DNA of 5,528 bases from Eubacterium sp. (lineage in GTDB: Bacteria > Bacillota > Clostridia > Lachnospirales > Lachnospiraceae), in the NCBI GenBank assembly GCA_003520145.1, contig DOVJ01000129.1, positions 1 through 5,528 of the forward strand. Reading direction: 5' to 3'. The notes beneath the pieces were generated by a model, which saw only the letters and a list, made by a program, of their open reading frames with translations, was not told the origin of the DNA and did not search any database. The first letter of the stretch is position 1; every line of letters starts with the position of its first letter. Positions 1 to 4,746 of this stretch are shown one piece after another. Made by a program: the position numbers and the translations under genes.

Positions 1-963
1 TATGGTGACAAAGCAGCAGATATGATGTTCACTGAATATCAGTATGTGCTCATGAGCAATAAGGACAGTCAGGGCAATATTATAGAGACTTCAAAAGAAG
101 GCGCTGAAAAGTTCGGCATGAAGGATCTTAATTATGACAGAGCTGACAGCTCGTTCAGATCAGGTATGGGCAGCGGCGGTGATGAAAGTGTCAGTGTATA
201 TGGAATCATTGAAGACAGTGAGTATATAAAGTTTGGCAAGGCTCCGGGTCGTGGCGAAGCATATGTATCCAGTGCCTATGCTGCAAAGTACGGTATTAAG
301 AAGGGTGATACCATATCACTTCATGAAGAATATGAAGATAAGTCATATAGTTTCAAGATTGTCGGTGAAGTGGATTATGATGGCGGAATTGCCCTCTTCA
401 TGGAACTTAAGGAATTCAACAAGACTTTTGGCTATGATGAAGATTACTTCATGGGTTACTTCTCACACAGTGAGATAGAGGACTTAGATAAGCAGTATAT
501 AGCGACTGTTATCACCAAAGATGTGGTCCTGAGGGTTACTAATCAGCTCATGCACTCTATGGGCGGTATGATGGATGTGTTCAAGTACGCACTTATAGTG
601 CTTGCTGCGGCTCTCATATATCTTCTGACTAAGATCATAATCGAGAAGAACGAGCACTCTATATCGATGACCAAGATCCTCGGATTCAAAAATACGGAGA
701 TTGCTTCGCTGTATATGGTTCCAACAGCGGTAGTTGTACTGCTTTGCATAGGAGTAAGCTTTATCGCTGGATACTATCTGATGATATGGCTCTTTAAGAT
801 ATTCATGCTTCAGATGGACGGCTACTTTGCTTTCTATATGAGACCAGTGTCTATGATTCTTTCGATGCTGTATGTGCTTATAGGTTACTTTGTGGTAACT
901 GTTATCGATTTCTTCAGGATAAAGAAGATACCGATGGATATAGCGCTTAAGAACGTGGAGTAA
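1..963 (+). CDS. ABC transporter permease, FtsX/MacB-like, C-terminal part (5' truncated)
   Basis: The reading frame is open from the first base, so the gene starts upstream; 320 residues are visible. About the first 190 residues form a soluble extracytoplasmic domain of the MacB periplasmic-core type (for example YVSSAYAAKYGIKKGD near residues 88-103). Three membrane segments follow at about residues 193-213, 237-262 and 283-303, counted from the window start. The protein ends in the Lys-rich tail RIKKIPMDIALKNVE, typical of the second FtsX domain of large Firmicutes permeases. Such permeases pair with an ATPase to move or sense peptides, antibiotics or lipids, or act in cell-wall regulation; the substrate cannot be told. 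The ATPase would be expected upstream, outside the window. No terminator separates it from the next gene, 47 bases away, so read-through is likely. Family call is firm, role is not. Confidence 0.88.
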   Translation, partial: YGDKAADMMFTEYQYVLMSNKDSQGNIIETSKEGAEKFGMKDLNYDRADSSFRSGMGSGGDESVSVYGIIEDSEYIKFGKAPGRGEAYVSSAYAAKYGIKKGDTISLHEEYEDKSYSFKIVGEVDYDGGIALFMELKEFNKTFGYDEDYFMGYFSHSEIEDLDKQYIATVITKDVVLRVTNQLMHSMGGMMDVFKYALIVLAAALIYLLTKIIIEKNEHSISMTKILGFKNTEIASLYMVPTAVVVLLCIGVSFIAGYYLMIWLFKIFMLQMDGYFAFYMRPVSMILSMLYVLIGYFVVTVIDFFRIKKIPMDIALKNVE

Positions 964-1010
964 GGCATAATAATAATCAATCACCATGACACGTCAAGAA
1001 GGAGGTTTGA

Positions 1011-1790
1011 GTGAAGACTATTATCGTAGGACTTTTGATTCCTTTCATAGGGACTGCTCTCGGAGCTTCCTGTGTATGTTTTCTTAAAAATGAATTGAAG
1101 ACAGGTGTTTCTAAGGCTATGACGGGCTTTGCGGCCGGTGTTATGGTTGCGGCGTCTATATGGAGTCTTCTGAATCCAGCCATAGATATGGCGGGCAGCA
1201 TGGGACGTATGGCTTTTTTGCCAGCATTTGTCGGGTTCTGGATAGGAATACTGTTCTTACTGTTACTTGACCATGTTATTCCTCATCTTCATAGAAGTAT
1301 CAATGAGGCTGAGGGTCCAAAAAGCAATCTTACCAGAACTGCTATGCTTGTGCTTGCTGTTACTCTTCACAATATACCTGAAGGTATGGCTGTAGGCGTG
1401 GTATATGCAGGTTTTCTTAGTGGTTCTGCAGATATAACCAGGAGCGGTGCGCTTACGCTTGCACTTGGTATAGCAATCCAGAACTTTCCTGAGGGCGCGA
1501 TTATCTCCATGCCTCTGTATGCAGAAGGTGAAAAGAGAAGTAAAGCATTCGGCTTAGGTGTTCTGTCTGGCGTGGTTGAACCGGTATTTGGATTTTTGAC
1601 GGTTTTGATTGCGGCTTCTATAATTCCTCTTATGCCGTATCTTCTTGCTTTTGCAGCTGGTGCTATGCTGTATGTAGTTGTAGAAGAGCTTTTACCGGAG
1701 ATGTCCACAGGGCATCACAGCAACATAGGAGTTATGTCATTTGCTGTCGGATTCAGCCTTATGATGGCTCTTGATGTGGCACTTGGTTAA
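1011..1790 (+). CDS. ZIP family divalent metal transporter (GufA/BbZIP type)
   Basis: This 259-residue, highly hydrophobic protein is about full length for a bacterial ZIP importer, which brings Zn2+ or related metals into the cytoplasm. Two signature segments are present: HNIPEGMAVGV (H120, N121, E124) and QNFPEGAII (Q157, N158, E161). A following GVVEP supplies E190, 29 residues after E161. As I recall the family, this matches the binuclear metal site of Bordetella BbZIP (H-N-x-x-E, Q-D-x-x-E and a later Glu). Asn replaces the BbZIP Asp at position 158, which may tune the second metal site. A His-bearing loop (H88, H92, H94) lies between membrane segments 3 and 4, where ZIP proteins keep their variable cytoplasmic loop. 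The GTG start is chosen because AAGGAGG at 999-1005 ends 5 bases before it. The gene ends before a strong terminator. Zn, Fe and Mn cannot be separated from sequence alone. Confidence 0.93.
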   Translation: MKTIIVGLLIPFIGTALGASCVCFLKNELKTGVSKAMTGFAAGVMVAASIWSLLNPAIDMAGSMGRMAFLPAFVGFWIGILFLLLLDHVIPHLHRSINEAEGPKSNLTRTAMLVLAVTLHNIPEGMAVGVVYAGFLSGSADITRSGALTLALGIAIQNFPEGAIISMPLYAEGEKRSKAFGLGVLSGVVEPVFGFLTVLIAASIIPLMPYLLAFAAGAMLYVVVEELLPEMSTGHHSNIGVMSFAVGFSLMMALDVALG

Positions 1791-1817
1791 CAACTTATAA
1801 TGTGATTCATGATATGT

Positions 1818-1850
1818 ACATCCTCACCATAATGGTGGGGATGTTTTTTT
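1818..1850 (+). terminator. Intrinsic (Rho-independent) terminator after the ZIP gene
   Basis: An 11-bp stem pairs 1818-1828 (ACATCCTCACC) with 1834-1844 (GGTGGGGATGT), with one G-U pair and a 5-base ATAAT loop. The T-run 1844-1850 follows directly. It lies 27 bases after the ZIP stop codon. There is no matching T-run on the opposite strand, so it should act in one direction only. It separates the transport genes from the downstream membrane/PASTA operon. Confidence 0.93.
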
Positions 1851-1858
1851 ATTGGTGA

Positions 1859-1867
1859 TGTTATAAT
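1859..1867 (+). promoter_or_regulatory. Extended -10 promoter for the membrane/PASTA operon
   Basis: TGTTATAAT matches the extended -10 consensus TGnTATAAT exactly. No -35 element is seen at 16-18 bases upstream; that position falls in the terminator stem and T-run and has almost no match to TTGACA. An extended -10 can work without a -35. Transcription would start near 1873-1875, about 50 bases before the first gene. The placement, 8 bases behind the terminator T-run, fits a new transcription unit. Confidence 0.6.
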
Positions 1868-1874
1868 TTAACTA

Positions 1875-1890
1875 TGACAAAGAGTTGTCA
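1875..1890 (+). repeat. Perfect 6-bp inverted repeat at the expected transcription start
   Basis: TGACAA at 1875-1880 and TTGTCA at 1885-1890 are exact inverted copies separated by AGAG. The repeat begins about 8 bases after the -10 hexamer, so it covers the expected start of the transcript. It could be an operator for a dimeric repressor or a small 5' hairpin stabilising the mRNA. The arms are short and the function is not shown. Confidence 0.4.
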
Positions 1891-1923
1891 ATTAGAGATT
1901 TAGCAGATTAAGGAGGTATTGTT

Positions 1924-2358
1924 ATGAAGTATTATTATAAGAATTCTAAAACTATGGCGATTAATGTTACAAATCGTGGTTTAATTATTGTGTTGTTATT
2001 GGGCTTCGTACTAATTGTAGTAGGAACTGTGTTTATATCGGCAGGATACACTCTTCATAATGACTATCTTGAACAGAAGAAACTTGTGGATAATATTGAT
2101 AATTTTTTTGTTAATATATCAGGTTCAAAGACCGGAATTATACTTCATGATGATGGACCAGCTAATATGTTCATTGGTATAGCGATTGCAATTTTAGGAG
2201 TAATAATGAGTACATTTTCTATTTTGGAAATAGTTGAGGGACCTTTTACTCTTTATGAACCAGATTATGGTTCTTCTAGTGGTCCAAATAATAAAAACAA
2301 TAATAGATATGATGATGTAAAGGATAATTCAGTCAATATATATACCGGTATGAACTGA
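1924..2358 (+). CDS. Small membrane protein with two transmembrane segments, unrecognised
   Basis: I do not recognise this 144-residue protein. The N-terminus is short and basic (K2, K6, K9, R18), followed by a strong membrane segment at about 19-42. A loop of about 38 residues (43-80) follows, then a second membrane segment at about 81-104. The last 40 residues are polar and Asn-rich (NNKNNN at 122-127). The positive-inside rule places both ends in the cytoplasm and the loop outside. The ATG start is fixed by a near-perfect AAGGAGGT at 1910-1917, 6 bases upstream. It is first in a probable operon; 62 bases without a terminator separate it from the next start. Base composition is AT-rich (19 G+C of 60 at 1981-2040) compared with the transport genes upstream. 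A partner or accessory subunit for the downstream membrane proteins is possible but is inference from position. Confidence 0.85.
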   Translation: MKYYYKNSKTMAINVTNRGLIIVLLLGFVLIVVGTVFISAGYTLHNDYLEQKKLVDNIDNFFVNISGSKTGIILHDDGPANMFIGIAIAILGVIMSTFSILEIVEGPFTLYEPDYGSSSGPNNKNNNRYDDVKDNSVNIYTGMN

Positions 2359-2405
2359 CGGATAAGAGGTATTAGTGGTAATAAGTCTTCTTGAACAAGG
2401 ATGTG

Positions 2406-2414
2406 AAGGGAGGG
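2406..2414 (+). promoter_or_regulatory. Ribosome binding site that decides the start at 2421
   Basis: AAGGGAGGG lies 6 bases before ATG 2421. An in-frame TTG at 2391 would add ten residues but has no purine-rich site before it, so ATG 2421 is preferred. Confidence 0.8.
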
Positions 2415-2420
2415 ATTGTT

Positions 2421-3227
2421 ATGGCACTTTTAGAGATGTTAGGAATGGGCGCTTTACTCCTTGCGCTTGATGTTAAAGATAATATAGATGATAAGATTGA
2501 TGAAAAAAAGCGTGAGGCTGAGAGTAGAGCTCGTAAGCTTGAGATGGAGGCAAAAAGACAGGAAGAGCTTGAAAGAAGACGTGAACAAAGTGAACGAGAT
2601 CGTGAAGAATACAGACGCTTGGAAAGCGAAAAACAGAAAATAAGAAGAATAAAAGAAAGTGTTCCAAAGAAGCCTATATATGATACTGACGTAAATCTTA
2701 GATGTTCTTTTTGTGGTGGTCATAGAGAAGTGAATATCTCAAAGGGAAGGGTTATATGTCCTTATTGTGATAGAACAGAGTTTCTTAATATAATAGGGCA
2801 TGAAGAAGATAAACAGGCTATAGATCGTGCAATTAACGAATATGAAGAGCAAAAAAGACTAAAAAAACTTGAAGAACAAAGAATAGCAGAAGCTAAATCC
2901 AAGAAGGATGAAATAATGTTTGCTTTTATCTCTGTAATCTTTATTGGTAATACAGCATTATTAGTGGATTGGATATTTCATGATAAAATTATGCCTGTTA
3001 TTGTATTTAATAGTATTGCGATAACTTGCTTTGTTCTCACTATGGCTGGAATAATAAAACCTGTTTTAAAGTACACTGTTTTTTTGCCATTCGTAATTGT
3101 GGTTTGGCTTTTTGATAAGTATCTTAACTTGAAGGAGATAGGTTTTGCTGTTGGCACGATAATAACGTTACTCTTTGATGGATTAATAGTGTTACTCCTG
3201 ATTGAGTGGATTGGAGGGGGCATATGA
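2421..3227 (+). CDS. Coiled-coil, zinc-ribbon, four-TM membrane protein
   Basis: This 268-residue protein has a clear modular layout but no family I can name. Residues 1-17 are hydrophobic (short membrane-contacting helix). Residues 19-80 are a highly charged Glu/Arg/Lys helix, probably a coiled coil. A Cys4 zinc ribbon follows with C95-x2-C98 and C113-x2-C116 (RCSFCGG and ICPYCD). Residues 126-163 form a second charged helix, then four membrane segments lie at about 165-186, 190-211, 216-232 and 240-263. The ribbon and helices should lie in the cytoplasm with the TM bundle as anchor. The ribbon lacks enzyme motifs, so a scaffold or sensor role is more likely than catalysis; this is inference. 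It overlaps the next gene by four bases (ATGA), suggesting coupled translation with the PASTA lipoprotein. It is AT-rich (17 G+C of 60 at 2641-2700). Confidence 0.88.
   Translation: MALLEMLGMGALLLALDVKDNIDDKIDEKKREAESRARKLEMEAKRQEELERRREQSERDREEYRRLESEKQKIRRIKESVPKKPIYDTDVNLRCSFCGGHREVNISKGRVICPYCDRTEFLNIIGHEEDKQAIDRAINEYEEQKRLKKLEEQRIAEAKSKKDEIMFAFISVIFIGNTALLVDWIFHDKIMPVIVFNSIAITCFVLTMAGIIKPVLKYTVFLPFVIVVWLFDKYLNLKEIGFAVGTIITLLFDGLIVLLLIEWIGGGI
3213..3217 (+). promoter_or_regulatory. Ribosome binding site inside the preceding gene, sets lipoprotein start at 3224
   Basis: GGAGG lies inside the last codons of the zinc-ribbon gene, 6 bases before ATG 3224. The in-frame GTG at 3206 lies upstream of this site and would place the site inside the coding region, so 3224 is the better start. 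The stop of one gene and the start of the next share ATGA (3224-3227). Confidence 0.8.
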
Positions 3228-4681
3228 TTGGTAATAAGTGTTCAATCAAAAAATATATTATCAATATTCTTATGGTTTTGATTCTTGTATGCCTTGGCAT
3301 GTTGACTGGATGCGGGCTTACTGATATCGATGATGAGGATGAAAGTGTTCAGGCTAAGGTTGGGAATAAGTCTGGTATGATTGAAGTGCCGGATGTTTCA
3401 TACCTTGCATATACAGAGGCCGTAGAAAAACTCAATGCTGCTGGGTTTAAGAATATAGATTATAAGATTCCTGATGGCGGTTTTATCATTATCGAAAAGA
3501 ATTGGGGTGTTGTTTCTCAAAGCGTAGAAGCAGGTAAGCAAGTTGATCCTAAAACTAAGATTATGCTCAACTGCATAAGGATTAATGATGCTGAGAGTTC
3601 TGAGAAGAAAGCCGATTCATTTGGAATAGATATGCCTAATATGGTTGGTGTTCGTTATGATAGAGCAATCATATCCCTCAGAGAGATGGGGTTCTGTGAC
3701 ATCAGCTATAAGACAGCTACAGGTGGGGATATCGTAAAGCTCAGCAACTGGGAAGTGTGCGAACAGAGTATAAGTGCTGGTATGAATATAAGCAATAAGA
3801 CTGGCATTATACTTACATGTAAGCGTATTGCAGGTGGCAATGCTGCAGGTAGTGCGACTGTTCCTGATGTTATGGGACTTGATATGGAGACCGCAAGAAA
3901 GAAACTTGAAGAGGCGGGACTATGCAATATATTCCAGGTATCAGATAATGGACAGAATATAGTAAAACTCAGTAACTGGGGCGTTATAGCTCAGAGTATA
4001 TCACCTGGCGAGTTTGTTTCAGGTTCAACAGTTATAACAATAACATGTACAAGAATTGCCGGTTTTTCAGAGAATGAAAGCGTGGCTATGATAAATGTAC
4101 AGGGAAAGGCTTATGATGTGGCTCTTGGTGAGCTTAACAGGCTGGGATTTAAGAATGTTACCTATGAGACTGATACTGGTGAAACCATAATCAAGCAGAG
4201 CAACTGGGGCGTTGTAACTCAAAATATTCATGAGGGCGAAGTAGTACTTGCCGGTACTGAGGTTCATCTTGTGTGTACAAGAATAGCTGGTACGCCGTCT
4301 ACAACTAAAGCAGCTACTGTTGCACCTACTACTAAGGCTACTGAAACAACGAAAGAAACCAAGCTTGCTTATAAGAAAACCGCTAAAGATTATGAAATAT
4401 ACATTCTTATTGATTTTGATGAAAATGTCGTTTATTGGTTTTCAACTAATGATTCAACTTATGATAGGGCTCCTATTATATCAGGTGATCTTAATAATGG
4501 ATTGGTTGTCGATTATTACGGTAAGATTCAGGCTAGTATGAACTGGCATTATAAGGATCAGAAGTATACTTTGTATTATCATTATAATGGTGGTGATTAT
4601 GAGTTTAGGAACTGTGATTGGAATAATGCTTATAGGCGCTTGCAAGAGCGAACAGAGATATCTCCTGAAGCGTGGAATTAA
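3224..4681 (+). CDS. Lipoprotein with four PASTA-like repeats and a DUF4839-like C-terminal domain
   Basis: This 485-residue protein begins with a basic n-region (K5, K9, K10), a hydrophobic stretch at about 11-26 and the lipobox LTGC, so C30 should be lipidated and the mature protein anchored outside the membrane. Four PASTA-like repeats follow at about 52-120, 134-202, 211-279 and 287-355. Each shows a Val/Met-Pro-type start (less clear in the fourth), an Ala-x3-Leu helix, G-[FL]-x-[ND]-I/V, a NW-x-V-x2-Q core and a closing C-x-R-I strand. PASTA domains of PrkC/PknB kinases bind muropeptides or lipid II; these copies carry the fold pattern but binding is unproven. A Thr/Lys/Ala-rich linker (356-386) leads to a C-terminal domain (about 389-478) with IDFDENVVYWFS and ISGDLNNG, which resembles DUF4839 as I remember it. 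No kinase domain is fused to it. It shares an ATGA overlap with the gene before. Confidence 0.9.
   Translation: MIGNKCSIKKYIINILMVLILVCLGMLTGCGLTDIDDEDESVQAKVGNKSGMIEVPDVSYLAYTEAVEKLNAAGFKNIDYKIPDGGFIIIEKNWGVVSQSVEAGKQVDPKTKIMLNCIRINDAESSEKKADSFGIDMPNMVGVRYDRAIISLREMGFCDISYKTATGGDIVKLSNWEVCEQSISAGMNISNKTGIILTCKRIAGGNAAGSATVPDVMGLDMETARKKLEEAGLCNIFQVSDNGQNIVKLSNWGVIAQSISPGEFVSGSTVITITCTRIAGFSENESVAMINVQGKAYDVALGELNRLGFKNVTYETDTGETIIKQSNWGVVTQNIHEGEVVLAGTEVHLVCTRIAGTPSTTKAATVAPTTKATETTKETKLAYKKTAKDYEIYILIDFDENVVYWFSTNDSTYDRAPIISGDLNNGLVVDYYGKIQASMNWHYKDQKYTLYYHYNGGDYEFRNCDWNNAYRRLQERTEISPEAWN
3377..4288 (+). repeat. Four tandem PASTA-like repeat units within the lipoprotein gene
   Basis: The units lie at about 3377-3583, 3623-3829, 3854-4060 and 4082-4288. 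The Asn-Trp marker falls at residues 93/94, 175/176, 251/252 and 327/328, giving steps of 82, 76 and 76 residues. The last two steps correspond to an exact 228-base period. DNA identity is visible between units 3 and 4: AACTGGGGCGTT at 3974 and 4202, and TGTACAAGAAT at 4046 and 4274. The extra six residues between units 1 and 2 lie in the linker rich in Glu, Ser and Lys (about 121-133). Confidence 0.85.
4289..4381 (+). other. Thr-rich linker segment of the lipoprotein
   Basis: Residues 356-386 are almost only Thr, Ala, Lys, Pro, Ser and Glu (for example APTTKATETTKETK). This is a flexible extracytoplasmic linker of the kind found between wall-spanning domains in Gram-positive surface proteins. 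It marks the border between the PASTA repeats and the C-terminal domain. Confidence 0.75.
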
Positions 4682-4695
4682 ATATTCATGAAAGG

Positions 4696-4724
4696 TAGAA
4701 ATATATCATTATGCATGCTATAAT
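4696..4724 (+). promoter_or_regulatory. Promoter for the zinc-ribbon kinase gene
   Basis: TGCTATAAT at 4716-4724 is an exact extended -10. TAGAAA at 4696-4701 matches TTGACA at 4 of 6 positions with a 17-base spacer. Transcription would begin near 4731, leaving a 5' leader of only about 16 bases that still holds the AGGTGG ribosome site (4735-4740). No convincing terminator lies between the lipoprotein stop and this promoter, so the kinase may also be reached by read-through from the operon. Confidence 0.6.
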
Positions 4725-4746
4725 CATAGTATGTAGGTGGTGCGTG

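Noticed and set aside
484..987. 167-residue open frame on the - strand
   Set aside because: It lies opposite the permease gene, has no family features and no ribosome site, and the + strand frame has clear FtsX hallmarks.
964..1010. Riboswitch or metal operator before the ZIP gene
   Set aside because: The gap is only 47 bases, with no stable stem or recognisable palindrome; it holds mainly the ribosome site.
1771..1801. Possible promoter TTGATG (1771-1776) and TATAAT (1796-1801)
   Set aside because: The spacer is 19 bases, longer than usual, and any transcript would run straight into the terminator at 1818-1850.
1885..1913. TTGTCA as a -35 box for the 144-residue protein gene
   Set aside because: The matching -10 position would fall on the ribosome binding site with a poor sequence; TTGTCA is better explained as an arm of the palindrome.
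2391..2420. TTG start adding ten residues to the zinc-ribbon membrane protein
   Set aside because: No ribosome binding site precedes the TTG, while ATG 2421 has AAGGGAGGG six bases upstream.
3206..3223. GTG start adding six residues to the lipoprotein
   Set aside because: The GGAGG site at 3213-3217 lies downstream of that GTG and is correctly spaced for ATG 3224, which also gives a standard lipoprotein signal peptide.
4718..4729. CTAT-AATC-ATAG hairpin near the kinase promoter
   Set aside because: A four-base AT-rich stem without a T-run is too weak for a terminator and simply overlaps the -10 element.
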